Source: Deltaproteobacteria bacterium HGW-Deltaproteobacteria-19 (GTDB lineage Bacteria > Desulfobacterota > Syntrophia > Syntrophales > PHBD01). Taken from it: 64,000 nt of DNA. Positions 37,083 through 46,800 of the stretch are shown in pieces; position 1 is the first letter of the stretch, and the number at the start of each line of letters is the position of its first letter. The stretch covers positions 125,504 through 189,503 of the forward strand of contig PHBD01000006.1 in assembly GCA_002841865.1 (NCBI GenBank), in the 5' to 3' direction. The position numbers were made by a program, and so were the translations under genes. The notes beneath the pieces are model-generated. The model searched no databases. It was not told the DNA's origin and was given only the letters and a program-made list of their open reading frames with translations.

Positions 37083-37487
37083 ATGAAGCTGGAAGAACAG
37101 ATCGATCAGGCCCTGGCGACGCTCCTGCCGGGACATCTCGGGATACGGATCGAGAAGGCCTCCCCGGAGGAGGTCGTCGGTTCGCTGATCGTCGAGGAGC
37201 GCCTGTGCACGTACGGCGGCATCCTCCACGGTGGGTCCGTCATGGCCCTGGCAGACACGCTGGGCGGCGTCGGGGCCTTCCTGAATCTTCCGCCCGACAG
37301 GCGGACCTCGACGGTGGAATCCAAGACGAACTTCGTCCGGGCAGCAAAGATCGGGACGAAGGTGACGGCGACGAGCCGGCTCATGAACAAGGGACGGACG
37401 CTGACGCTCTGGCAGACGGAGGTGCGGGACGCCGAAGGAAACCTGCTGGCCCTGGTTTCCCAGACGCAAATGGTCGTTCCGGCCTGA
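37083..37487 (+). CDS. PaaI-family hotdog-fold thioesterase
   Basis: 134 residues, single hotdog domain. LCTYGGILHGGSVMALADTLGGVGAF contains the HGGS motif, with the catalytic Asp in the ADT segment of the following helix. The enzyme should hydrolyse an acyl- or aryl-CoA thioester. ESKTNFVRAA is the typical dimer strand. It stands alone and is followed by a clear terminator at 37523. Substrate unknown. Confidence 0.88.
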   Translation: MKLEEQIDQALATLLPGHLGIRIEKASPEEVVGSLIVEERLCTYGGILHGGSVMALADTLGGVGAFLNLPPDRRTSTVESKTNFVRAAKIGTKVTATSRLMNKGRTLTLWQTEVRDAEGNLLALVSQTQMVVPA

Positions 37488-37522
37488 GGAAGCGGGCGGT
37501 TTCCTTGTCAGGCCGGGAACGC

Positions 37523-37574
37523 GGCGCCCCTGCCGTTACAGGCCGGAAGGGGCGCCTCATTCTTCCTTTTTTTA
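37523..37574 (+). terminator. Intrinsic terminator after the thioesterase gene
   Basis: GGCGCCCCT (37523-37531) pairs perfectly with AGGGGCGCC (37548-37556), and a pyrimidine tract ending in a run of T follows to about 37573. Confidence 0.75.
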
Positions 37575-37579
37575 TCGCT

Positions 37580-38116
37580 CTATGCGGCCGGACCGGTTAC
37601 GAAGCCCTTGGACGGGGGGCCCGTGTCTGCCGGCGTCCCAGCGATCTGGGCAAGGTAGGCGGCTCCGAGCTTCTTCAGGTGATCGCTCACGTTGTCGAAG
37701 TAGTTGAAGTGGATCTGCTCCTCGTCGTTGATGGTCTCGAAGAGCTTCATGCTGATGCTGTCCCCGTTTTCCCGGCATACCAGGAGGAACTGGTTGTAGG
37801 CGTCGATGGTGTCGTCTTCCAGGTTGGAATTGAAAGAAAAGACGGCCTCCACCTTCTGTCCCTTCTGCACCTTCGAGGCGAGGTCCGTCGTCGGCTCCCC
37901 GCCCAGCTCCTTGATCCGCTCGGCGAACATCTCGGCGTGGCGCATCTCGTCGATGGCGATCAGCTTGATCTTCGCCGCCAGTTCCCCATAATCCTGGTCG
38001 TCCAGGTTGTAGTGCTGGTTCATGTACTGGTGGATGGCCATCAGTTCCATGGACCGCGCCTTGTTCAGAACTTCAACGACCTTCTTCCGCCGCTGTTCCT
38101 TGCTGCCTTGTGCCAT
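37580..38116 (-). CDS. bfr: Bacterioferritin / ferritin-like iron storage protein
   Basis: 178 residues, four-helix ferritin fold. The ferroxidase ligands are visible in SMELMAIHQY, IDEMRHAEMF (Glu and His, with the Met that binds haem in Bfr) and NDEEQIHFNYFD. It oxidises and stores iron and protects against oxidants. The ATG at 38116 (MAQGSKEQ) has AAAGGGGG upstream and fits the family start; the frame extends to 38167 without support. Its C-terminus is about 20 residues longer than in E. coli Bfr. Iron supply would matter to the iron-sulfur and hydrogenase enzymes here. Confidence 0.88.
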   Translation of the reverse strand: MAQGSKEQRRKKVVEVLNKARSMELMAIHQYMNQHYNLDDQDYGELAAKIKLIAIDEMRHAEMFAERIKELGGEPTTDLASKVQKGQKVEAVFSFNSNLEDDTIDAYNQFLLVCRENGDSISMKLFETINDEEQIHFNYFDNVSDHLKKLGAAYLAQIAGTPADTGPPSKGFVTGPAA

Positions 38117-38270
38117 AAGGACCCCCTTTCCAGCCTGCGTTGGATGATCTCCCGTCGATAGAGACAAGAACCGCTGTTCGTGCTATGCAACTCCCCCAGA
38201 ACCGGGGAACCGATGACTCCCTCATGATCCCTAACGGACCGACACTCACTATAACAGAAAGGGGATGCAG

Positions 38271-38819
38271 ATGAAAAGAGTCCTACTGTTGATTGATATC
38301 CAGAACGATTATTTTCCCGGCGGCAAGATGGAGCTGTCCGGGAGCGCCGGGGCCGGTGAGAAAGCCGGGGTCCTGCTGGCGGCGTTCCGGAGCCGGGACC
38401 TCCCGGTGGTCCACATCCAGCACGTGTCGATCCGCCCGGGATCCTCGTTTTTTCTGCCCGATACGGAAGGCGTACAGGTCCATGCCTCCGTCCAGCCGCG
38501 GGAGGGAGAGGCGCTCTTTCAGAAATATTACCCCAACAGCTTTCGCGAGACCCCTCTGCTGGAGCACCTGCGCCGGCTTGAAGCCAGGCAGCTCTTCATC
38601 GCCGGGATGATGACCCACATGTGCGTCGATTCCACCGTGCGTGCGGCCTTCGACCTGGGCTTCGCCTGCAGCCTGGCCCACGACGCCTGTGCCACGCGCA
38701 GCCTGTCCTTCGGGAACATCGTGGTGCCTGCGGAGTACGTCCACGCCTCCCACATCGCCGCCCTCCACGGCATTTTCTGCAAGGCCGCCACCGTGGAAGA
38801 ACTATGTGCCGGTCTTTGA
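38271..38819 (+). CDS. Isochorismatase-family cysteine hydrolase
   Basis: 182 residues. The catalytic triad is recognisable: Asp in LLIDIQNDYF, Lys in LFQKYYPNSF and Cys in IAGMMTHMCVDSTVRAA. This family includes nicotinamidases and N-carbamoyl hydrolases; the substrate cannot be assigned. AAAGGGG lies at 38258-38264, giving the better spacing to the second ATG at 38271 than to the ATG at 38265. The tctCBA genes follow on the same strand after 99 bases, each with its own ribosome site. Confidence 0.85.
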   Translation: MKRVLLLIDIQNDYFPGGKMELSGSAGAGEKAGVLLAAFRSRDLPVVHIQHVSIRPGSSFFLPDTEGVQVHASVQPREGEALFQKYYPNSFRETPLLEHLRRLEARQLFIAGMMTHMCVDSTVRAAFDLGFACSLAHDACATRSLSFGNIVVPAEYVHASHIAALHGIFCKAATVEELCAGL

Positions 38820-38918
38820 GACGGAATCGCGGGCAGGCAGGAAACCGATGTGTTCGGGGGGAATCGGCCCGTTTCCGGACCGGCCTGCGCCGGAGAAACG
38901 ATAAAGGAGGAATCCAGA

Positions 38919-39914
38919 ATGAGCGGTAGAATCCGGTTTCTGCTGACCGTTGCCGTTGTGGCTGCCATTGCCATGGGATTTCCGGTGACCGGCCCGGCGC
39001 GGGCCGCCTGGCCCGAGAGACCCGTAACTCTGCTGGTCGGCTTCGCTCCCGGCGGCACCATGGATCTGAGCGCGAGGGCCCTCGCCCGGGCGACGGAGAA
39101 GGTCCTGGGGAAACCGGTAGTGGTCGAGAACAAGACCGGGGGGACGGGAACCGTGGCCCTTGCGGCCCTGCTTGCCCAGAAGGCCGACGGCTACACCCTC
39201 TGCGCCACGCCCAGTTCGGTCCTGATCCGCGTCTCCCAGATGCAGCGGGTTCCCTTCAAGCCGCTGGCCAGTTTCCGGCCCATTCTCGGCTTCACGACCC
39301 CGCAGCTGGGGATCGTGGTGAAGCAGGATGCACCGTGGAAATCCCTGGCGGAGCTGGTCGCCTATGCAAAGAAACATCCCGGCGGGGTCAAGTACGCCAC
39401 CACCGGCGTGGGAAGCACAACCCACGCTGCGGTGGAGGAGCTCGCCGCGCGGGAAAAGGTGCGGATGATCCATATCCCCTACAAGGGCAGCATCGAGGCG
39501 TTGACGGCACTCCTGGGCGGACATGTCGATTTCGCCTCCGTGACCTCGGAATTCATCCCCTCCGTGAAGGGCGGCCAGGCCCGCCTGCTGGTGACCATGG
39601 GGGAGAAGCGGTCGCCCAAGTTCCCGCGGGTGCCGACAATGAAGGAAGCAGGATACGACTTCACCAACGACGCAGTCTATGCCGTTGTTGCGCCGGCCGG
39701 TCTGCCGCCGGAGATCGCGAAGAAGATCGAGGAGGCCTTCGCCCGGGCCGTCCGGGACCGGGAATTCCTGGAGGCCCTCGACCGGATCGACCTGGTTCCG
39801 GTGTACTACAACTCGAAAGCCTTCAACGAATTCCTGCAGGCCCAGTGGAAGATCATCAACCGGCACCTGACCTCGGCGGGCCTCATCCGGCAAGCGGCCA
39901 CGCCTCCGGAATAG
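38919..39914 (+). CDS. tctC: Tripartite tricarboxylate transporter substrate-binding protein
   Basis: 331 residues, TctC/Bug family, periplasmic. The signal peptide ends near GPARAAWP (residue 27), and WPERPVTLLVGFAPGGTMDL is the family's N-terminal ligand-binding signature, followed by VENKTGGTGTVA. GVKYATTGVGSTTHAAVEEL lines the second half of the site. AAAGGAGG precedes the ATG. With tctB and tctA downstream it forms a complete TTT importer for citrate or another carboxylate. Confidence 0.93.
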   Translation: MSGRIRFLLTVAVVAAIAMGFPVTGPARAAWPERPVTLLVGFAPGGTMDLSARALARATEKVLGKPVVVENKTGGTGTVALAALLAQKADGYTLCATPSSVLIRVSQMQRVPFKPLASFRPILGFTTPQLGIVVKQDAPWKSLAELVAYAKKHPGGVKYATTGVGSTTHAAVEELAAREKVRMIHIPYKGSIEALTALLGGHVDFASVTSEFIPSVKGGQARLLVTMGEKRSPKFPRVPTMKEAGYDFTNDAVYAVVAPAGLPPEIAKKIEEAFARAVRDREFLEALDRIDLVPVYYNSKAFNEFLQAQWKIINRHLTSAGLIRQAATPPE

Positions 39915-39966
39915 GAAGCCGTCGGACCGGGCGGCGGGAGGCGATTTGGGCGATGGGAGCGGAAAC

Positions 39967-40413
39967 ATGATCACCCGGGATCGGATCAGCGGCGCACTCT
40001 GGCTGCTTGCGGCCGGTTTTGTGACGGTGTCGGGTGTGAACCTCGGAATCGGGGCGTACGACGATCCCGGCCCCGGCTTTCTTCCCTTCTGGTCCGGCCT
40101 CGCGCTGGCCCTGCTGGCCGTCGTTCTGCTCGTCCTGAGCCTCTGGGACCGGGTGCCGGCGGAGGAACGGCGGATGGGTCTGCCGGGGAGGACCGGCGTT
40201 GCCGTTGTCGCCGCCCTTGCCCTCTACTGCTGGCTGCTGCCCTGGCTGGGCTATCTCATCGCGACGACGGGACTGATGCTCGTCCTGTTCGGGCTTGGGC
40301 GCATGAGGGTCCGCACGGTCGTCCTCGGCTCCCTGCTGGCGGTCTTCCTGAGCTACATCCTTTTTCTCCACGTTCTGAAGGTGCCCCTTCCCCGGGGGAT
40401 TCTACCCTTCTGA
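39967..40413 (+). CDS. tctB: Tripartite tricarboxylate transporter small membrane subunit
   Basis: 148 residues with four predicted membrane spans, as in TctB. The loop GAYDDPGPGFLPFWSGLAL after the first span is the typical family signature (PGxGFxP). The ATG at 39967 is used. It lies between tctC (52 bases before) and tctA (25 bases after). The small subunits are poorly conserved, so context supports the call. Confidence 0.88.
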   Translation: MITRDRISGALWLLAAGFVTVSGVNLGIGAYDDPGPGFLPFWSGLALALLAVVLLVLSLWDRVPAEERRMGLPGRTGVAVVAALALYCWLLPWLGYLIATTGLMLVLFGLGRMRVRTVVLGSLLAVFLSYILFLHVLKVPLPRGILPF

Positions 40414-40438
40414 TCAAGGAGTCGGGAGAGTTTCATCG

Positions 40439-41917
40439 TTGGACATCCTGAACGGTCTCCTTTACGGCTTTTCCATTGCCACCCAGCCGGGCCACCTCGC
40501 CCTGGTTTTCGCCGGCTGTCTGCTGGGGACGCTGGTCGGCGTACTACCGGGTCTCGGACCGGTGGCGGCGATCTCCATTCTTCTGCCCCTGACGTTTCAT
40601 CTGCCGCCCGCCGGGGCGATCATCATGCTGGCAGGGATCTACTACGGGGTGATGTATGGCGGCTCCACCACGTCGATCCTGGTGAACGTCCCCGGGGAAA
40701 CGGCCTCCGTCGTGACCTGCCTGGACGGCTACCAGATGGCCCGCCAGGGCCGGGCGGGGGCCGCCCTGGGGATCGCAGCCTTCGGATCCTTCATCGCCGG
40801 CACCGTCGGCATCGTCGGCCTGCAGCTGATCGCCGGGCCCCTTTCCTCCGTCGCCCTGAAGTTCGGTCCGCCGGAATATTTCGCCATCATCCTCATGGGA
40901 TTCACGTTTGTCACCTACCTGGCCCCGGGATCGTCGCTCAAGGCCGGGATCATGGCCGTCCTCGGCCTGATCCTGAGCGGCGTCGGGCTGGATCCGATCA
41001 CGTCGGAGCAGCGGATGACCTTCGGGGTTCTCAACCTGTTCGAGGGGATCGGGGTGGCCCCCCTGGCCATGGGGCTCTTCGGCGTCGCGGAGGTCCTGAA
41101 CCGCCTGGAGCAGGCGTCCTTCGGCAGGGTCCTGCAGGTGAAGATCCGGAGCCTCTTTCCGGACCGGAAGGATTGGCTGTCGGCCCGGTGGGCCATCCTC
41201 CGGGGAACCCTGATCGGGTTCTTCCTGGGCATTCTTCCCGGCGGCGGGCCCGTTCTCTCCACCTTCATCTCCTATGGCGTGGAAAAGCGGATCGCGAAGG
41301 AGCCGGAGCGGTTCGGCCGGGGGGCCATCGAAGGGGTGGCCGCCCCCGAGGCGGCAAACAATGCCGCCGCCTCCACGTCCTTCATTCCGCTCTTCACCCT
41401 GGGCATTCCGCCGAATGTCGTCCTGGCGGTCCTGTTCGGGGCCTTCCTGGTTCACGGCATTCAGCCGGGCCCCCTCCTGATCCGCGACCATCCGGACATC
41501 TTCTGGGGTGTCGTGGGCAGCATGTACATCGGCAACGTCATGCTGCTCGTCCTGAATCTGCCCCTCATCCCCCTGTGGGTCCAGGTCCTCCGGATCCCGG
41601 ACCGGATCCTGTATCCGCTGATCCTCCTGCTTTGCGTCGTCGGCGCCTATTCCATCAACAACAGCGTCTTCGACATCGGTGTGATGGTGGTCTTCGGCGT
41701 CGTCGGTTTTCTTCTGAAAAGGGGAAGTTACGAAGCGGCTCCACTGATCCTGGCGTTCGTCCTCGGACCCATGCTGGAGGTGAACCTGCGGCGGTCCCTG
41801 TTGATTTCGGGGGGCGACTTCTCCATCTTCTTCACCCGCCCGATCGCCCTGGGGGCCATGATTGTCTGCCTGTTCCTCCTGGCCCTGTCTTTCCTCCGGG
41901 CAAAAAAAGGGAACTGA
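40439..41917 (+). CDS. tctA: Tripartite tricarboxylate transporter large permease
   Basis: 492 residues, 10-12 membrane spans, normal TctA length. GVLPGLGPVAAISILLP and YYGVMYGGSTTSIL are the family motifs in the first half; GILPGGGPVLSTFISYG and EGVAAPEAANNAAA are the matching inverted-repeat motifs in the second. The start is a TTG at 40439 with GGGAGAG upstream. It ends 60 bases before the convergent hydrogenase gene, with a shared hairpin between them. Confidence 0.93.
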   Translation: MDILNGLLYGFSIATQPGHLALVFAGCLLGTLVGVLPGLGPVAAISILLPLTFHLPPAGAIIMLAGIYYGVMYGGSTTSILVNVPGETASVVTCLDGYQMARQGRAGAALGIAAFGSFIAGTVGIVGLQLIAGPLSSVALKFGPPEYFAIILMGFTFVTYLAPGSSLKAGIMAVLGLILSGVGLDPITSEQRMTFGVLNLFEGIGVAPLAMGLFGVAEVLNRLEQASFGRVLQVKIRSLFPDRKDWLSARWAILRGTLIGFFLGILPGGGPVLSTFISYGVEKRIAKEPERFGRGAIEGVAAPEAANNAAASTSFIPLFTLGIPPNVVLAVLFGAFLVHGIQPGPLLIRDHPDIFWGVVGSMYIGNVMLLVLNLPLIPLWVQVLRIPDRILYPLILLLCVVGAYSINNSVFDIGVMVVFGVVGFLLKRGSYEAAPLILAFVLGPMLEVNLRRSLLISGGDFSIFFTRPIALGAMIVCLFLLALSFLRAKKGN

Positions 41918-41940
41918 TCCAATTGGACCAGCTCCCTTTT
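41902..41940 (-). terminator. Terminator between tctA and hndD
   Basis: Arms at 41905-41920 and 41925-41940 form a 16-bp stem around an AATT loop. On the minus-strand RNA all 16 pairs form (two are G-U) and a U7 tract follows, so it best ends the hydrogenase operon; on the plus strand it has two A-C mismatches. Its left arm overlaps the tctA stop codon. Confidence 0.75.
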
Positions 41941-41976
41941 GTGAACGGTCTTGAAGCTATTATTCAGCCCGGCAGG

Positions 41977-43773
41977 TCAACTTTCCGCCGGATGGTGAGG
42001 ATCCTCCCAGGACCCCTCGTAGGCCCGGTGAGGCACGTCGGTCCCCCGCTTCACGTAGTGCGTGTGCAGAAGCTCGTGGGACTTGTGGCCCAGGGGCTCC
42101 TTCAGGAAGATCTCGTAGATCTTCGTGATCGACGGGTTTTCGTGGGACTGGCGGAGCTTCTGGACGTCCTTGTCGTCCCGGTAGAGGGCCGATGAGCGAA
42201 GGATGCGGATCTCGTTGTTCGTCGGGATCGGCTCTCCGCCGCCGGCGATGCAGCCGCCGGGGCAGCACATCACCTCGATGAAGGCATAGTTCGCCTTCCC
42301 CGCCCGGATCAGGTCCATCAGCTTCCGTGCGTTGCTGAGGCCGTGGGCCACCGCAACCTTCACCTCGCCCAGGGGGCCGACTGTCAGCGCCGCCTCCTTG
42401 ACCCCTTCCAGACCGCGGACCGGGGTGATGTCGAGGCTTGGCAGGTTCTCGCCGGTCACCACCGCGTACACTGTCCGGAGGGCCGCCTCCATGACGCCGC
42501 CGGTGGCGCCGAAGATCGTGCCCGCGCCGGTGTATTCGCCCATCGGGGCGTCGTAGTCCTCTTCCGGCAGGTTGAGGAAGTCGATGCCCCCCTCCTTGAT
42601 CATCCGGCCCAGCTCCCGGGTCGTCAGGACGTAATCCACGTCGCGGTAGCCGCTGGAGTTCATCTCCGGCCGGGAGGCCTCGAACTTCTTGGCCGTGCAG
42701 GGCATGATGGAGACAACGATGATGTCCTTCGGATCGATGCCGGCGATCCCGGCGTAATACGTCTTCGCCAGGGCGCCGAACATCTGCTGCGGCGACTTGC
42801 AGGTGGAAAGGTTGTCCAGCAGGTCCGGAAAAAAGTGCTCGCAGAACTTGATCCACCCGGGGCTGCAGGAGGTGATCATGGGCAGCGTGCCCCCATCCTT
42901 GACCCGTTTCAGGAGCTCGTTGCCTTCTTCGATGATCGTCAGGTCGGCAGTGAAGTTCGTGTCAAAGACCTTGTCGAAGCCCAGGCGCCTGAGCGCGGCG
43001 ATCATCTTGCCCGTCACGAGGGATCCAGGGGGGAGGCCGAATTCCTCGCCCAGGGCGGCCCGGATGGCCGGGGCCTCCTGGACGACGACATGCTTCGTGG
43101 GATCCTGGAGGGCCTTCCAGACGTCGTCCACGTCGTCCTTTTCATAGAGGGCTCCCACGGGGCAGGCGAGGATGCACTGGCCGCAGGCGACGCAGGTGGA
43201 CTCGATCAGGGGCAGGTTGAAGGCCGGTGTGACCCGGACGTCGCTGCCCCGGTAGGACGGCGTCAGGACGCTCACCGACTGGATGGATTCGCAGACGGTG
43301 ATGCACCGGTGGCAGTTGATGCACTTGCGGTTGTCCCGGACGATGGACGGGCTGGACCGGTCGATCATGCTCTCCGGGAAAGACTCGGGGACGTCGAACC
43401 GCATAGAGCGGACGCCCACCATTTCCGCGACTCTCTGGAGCTCGCAGTTGCCGTTGCGGACGCAGAAGTTGCACTCCTGGGGATGGTTGGAAAGGAGCAG
43501 CTCCACGACCATCCGCCGGGCGTTCCGGACGCGGTCGGTCGTCGTTTTGACGACCATCCCCTCGCTGACGGGGAACACGCAGGAAGCGATCAGGCTCCGC
43601 TGGTTTTCCACTTCCACCATGCAGACCCGGCAGGCGCCGGGGGTGTGGCCGATTTCCTGCCAGGCGCAGAGGGTGGGGATCCTGACGCCCGCCTGCTTTG
43701 CGGCATTCAGGATCGTCGTCCCCGGCTCCACGCTGACTTTCTGGTTATCTATGGTCAGGGTTACTTGTGACAT
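41977..43773 (-). CDS. hndD: [FeFe]-hydrogenase catalytic subunit (HndD/HydA type)
   Basis: 598 residues, cytoplasmic. Domain order: plant-type [2Fe-2S] (1-77), His-Cys [4Fe-4S] (HPQECNFCVRNGNC), two ferredoxin [4Fe-4S] clusters (CINCHRC, CVACGQC), H-cluster domain (225-520), small-subunit-like C-terminus. The H-cluster motifs are TSCSPGW (Cys 303, Ser 304), IMPCTAKKFE (Cys 359) and EVMCCPGGC (Cys 503, 504, 508). The usual forms are TSCCPGW and EVMACPGGC, so one Cys appears lost in L1 and one gained in L3. With HndA, B and C it should couple NADH and ferredoxin oxidation to H2. Last gene of its operon. Confidence 0.95.
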   Translation of the reverse strand: MSQVTLTIDNQKVSVEPGTTILNAAKQAGVRIPTLCAWQEIGHTPGACRVCMVEVENQRSLIASCVFPVSEGMVVKTTTDRVRNARRMVVELLLSNHPQECNFCVRNGNCELQRVAEMVGVRSMRFDVPESFPESMIDRSSPSIVRDNRKCINCHRCITVCESIQSVSVLTPSYRGSDVRVTPAFNLPLIESTCVACGQCILACPVGALYEKDDVDDVWKALQDPTKHVVVQEAPAIRAALGEEFGLPPGSLVTGKMIAALRRLGFDKVFDTNFTADLTIIEEGNELLKRVKDGGTLPMITSCSPGWIKFCEHFFPDLLDNLSTCKSPQQMFGALAKTYYAGIAGIDPKDIIVVSIMPCTAKKFEASRPEMNSSGYRDVDYVLTTRELGRMIKEGGIDFLNLPEEDYDAPMGEYTGAGTIFGATGGVMEAALRTVYAVVTGENLPSLDITPVRGLEGVKEAALTVGPLGEVKVAVAHGLSNARKLMDLIRAGKANYAFIEVMCCPGGCIAGGGEPIPTNNEIRILRSSALYRDDKDVQKLRQSHENPSITKIYEIFLKEPLGHKSHELLHTHYVKRGTDVPHRAYEGSWEDPHHPAES

Positions 43774-43822
43774 GAATGTCCTCCATTCTATTCATAGAAC
43801 ACCGGCTCCGGTGAAAGAGCGC

Positions 43823-46800
43823 CTATATTTCCGCGTCGCAGCGCAGGCAGCGGCAGGCTTCCGCGATGGCCAGCTCCCGGGTGAATCCGAGTTCGACCTC
43901 CACAAAAGACGCGTTCCGCTGGGCCCCGTGGAGCTCCGGCATCGCCGTTTGAGGTGCTTCCTGAGTTTCCTCGTCAATGATGAGGGGGATGTCGATTTTT
44001 TCTTCAACCGGCGCTTCCCATGCAGGCTCGCCGAGAGCGGACCGGATGTCGGCGTCGATATCTGCCGCCGCCTGGTGTCCCGCTGCGATGGCGCCAATGA
44101 CCGTGTCGGGTCCTGTGACGGCGTCGCCGCCGGCGTAGAACTTCGGATTCGTCGTCCGTGACTTGCTGTCCTTGGCCAGGTCGTAGCAGGCCCATTTGTT
44201 GATGACGACGCCGCTGTCCTTGGGGACGAAGGTCATGTCGGGCACCTGGCCGATGGCCGCCACGACGGCGTCCACGGAGAGGGTGAACTGGGAATCCTTG
44301 ATGGCGACGGGCCGCTTGCGGCCGCTCCGGTCGAAGTCTCCAAGTTTCATCCGCTCGCAGGTGATGCCGCTGACCTTGCCGTCCTTCCCCTCGATCCTGA
44401 GGGGCGCCGCGAGGAACTCGATCTTGATGCCCTCATCCAGGGCCGCCGTCACTTCCTCCCCTGCGGCGGGCATTTCCTTCCGTTCGCGCCGGTAGAGGAT
44501 GGTCACGTCGGCGCCCATCCGCTTGGCGCAGCGGGCGGCGTCGATGGCCGAGTTCCCGCCGCCGATGACGGCCACTTTCGACCCGAGGGTCTTGCCGCCC
44601 TTCATCCAGGCGTTTTCATCGAGGTTGAAGGCCCGCAGGAATTCCACACCGCCCCAGACTCCCTGGAGATCCTCTCCGGGGACGTCCATCTTTGTACTCT
44701 TGTGGGCTCCCGTGGCCAGGTAGACGTAGTCGAAGTCCTTGCCCAGCCTGTCGAAGGGCAGGTCTTTCCCCACCCGGACGTTACAGCGGATCTCGACGCC
44801 GAGCTGACGGATGTCGTCGATCTCGCCGTTCAGGATGTTCCGGGGCAGCCGGTAGGACGGAATGGCCCAGCGCAGCATGCCGCCCGGATCGGGAAGCTCT
44901 TCGAAGACCGTCACGGAGTAGCCCCGGAGCGCCAGGTCCCGGGCGGCCGTGAGGCCCGCCGGACCGGCGCCGACCACGGCGATCTTCTCCTTCCGGGTGG
45001 CCGGAACGGGGCTGACCTTGGGTCGCGGGGCGTTGTCGGTGATGAACCGCTTGAGAAATTTGATGGCAATGGGCTCGTCCATCTTGCCGCGGCGGCACTT
45101 GGACTGGCACTTGTGATCGCAGACGCGGCCGCAGACAGAGGGGAAGGGGTTCGTCTTCAGGAGAACCTTGTAAGCGTCCTCCAACCGCTCCGCCCGGATC
45201 AGGCTGATATAGGCCGGAATATCCATCCCGATGGGACAGGTGTTCTGGCAGGGGGATTTGAAGAGGGCCGAGCAGACGGCCGCCCCGCAGTGCTTGTTCC
45301 GGATGTGATCCTCGTACTCCTGACGGAAATAGCGGATGGTGCTGAGCACGGGGTTCGGCGCCGTCTGGCCGAGGCCGCAGAGGGAGGCATCCTTGATGAT
45401 TCCCGCCATCTCCTCCAGGAGCTCGATGTCGCCCTCCTTGCCCTTTCCCCGGGTGATGTTCGTGAGGATTTCAAGCATTCGCTTGGTTCCCTCGCGGCAG
45501 GGGGTGCACTTCCCACAGGACTCGTCCTGGCAGAAATCCATGAAGAACCGGGCCATGTCGACGGCGCAGTTGTCCTCGTTCATGACGATGAGTCCGCCGG
45601 AGCCCATGATGGCGCCCAGTTCGGCCACCTTTTCGTAGTCCACCGGGGCGTTCAGGTGCTGGATGGGGATACAGCCTCCGGAAGGCCCGCCGAGCTGGGC
45701 GGCCTTGTATTTCTTGTTCTTGGGAATACCGCCGCCGATGTCAAAGACGATCGTTCCCAGGGGTGTTCCCATGGGGACTTCGACGAGTCCCACGTTGTTC
45801 ACGTCGCCCGTCAGCGCGAAGACCTTGGTTCCCTTGCTCTTCTCGGAACCGACGCTGGCGTGCCAGGCGGCGCCTTTCAGGATGATCTGGGCGACGTTGG
45901 CCAAGGTTTCGACGTTGTTCAGGACGGACGGACGCTGCCACAGTCCCGCGATAGCGGGGAAGGGCGGCCGCGGACGGGGCATGCCCCGTTTCCCTTCGAT
46001 GGAGGTCATCAGTGCCGTTTCTTCGCCGCAGACGAAGGCGCCGGCACCCTGGTAGATCTCCAGGTTGAAGTCGAAGCCCGTGCCGAGGATGTCCTGTCCC
46101 AGGAGCCCCATATCCGTGGCCTGATTGATGGCGACGTTCAGGCGGTGGATGGCCAGGGGGTATTCGGCCCGGCAGTAGATGTATCCGTGATGGGCGCCGA
46201 TGGCCTTGGCCGCGATGACCATGCCCTCGAGAACCGCATGGGGATCTGCTTCCAGGACGCTGCGGTCCATGAAGGCCCCGGGATCGCCTTCGTCGGCGTT
46301 GCAGAGAACGTACTTGATGTCGCCGGGGGAGGTGGAGCAGAACTTCCACTTCAGGCCCGTGGGGAACCCGGCGCCGCCGCGGCCCCGGAGGCCCGAATCC
46401 AGCATGACCTGGACGATTTCCGCGGAAGTCATCTCGGTCAGGGCCTTTGCCATGCCGGCATAGCCGTCCCGGGCGATGTACTCCTCGATCCGCTCCGGGT
46501 CGATGAGACCCCGGTTGCGGAGAACCCGCAGCTCCTGCAGGGCGAAAAACGGGATTTCCTGCATCGTCGGGATGACCGCTTCCGTGGTCGGCTCCCGGTA
46601 CAGCAGGCGTTCCAGGACGCGTCCCTTCACCAGGTGTTCTTCCACCAGTTCCGGCACATCCTCCGCCTTGATCATCATATAAATAATGCCCTCGGGGTAG
46701 ACCACCATGATGGGGCCCTGGGCGCAGAATCCGTTGCAGCCCGTTTCCACCACCTTGATCTCCTCGGCGAGATTGCGCTTCATCAATTCTGCCACCAGGG

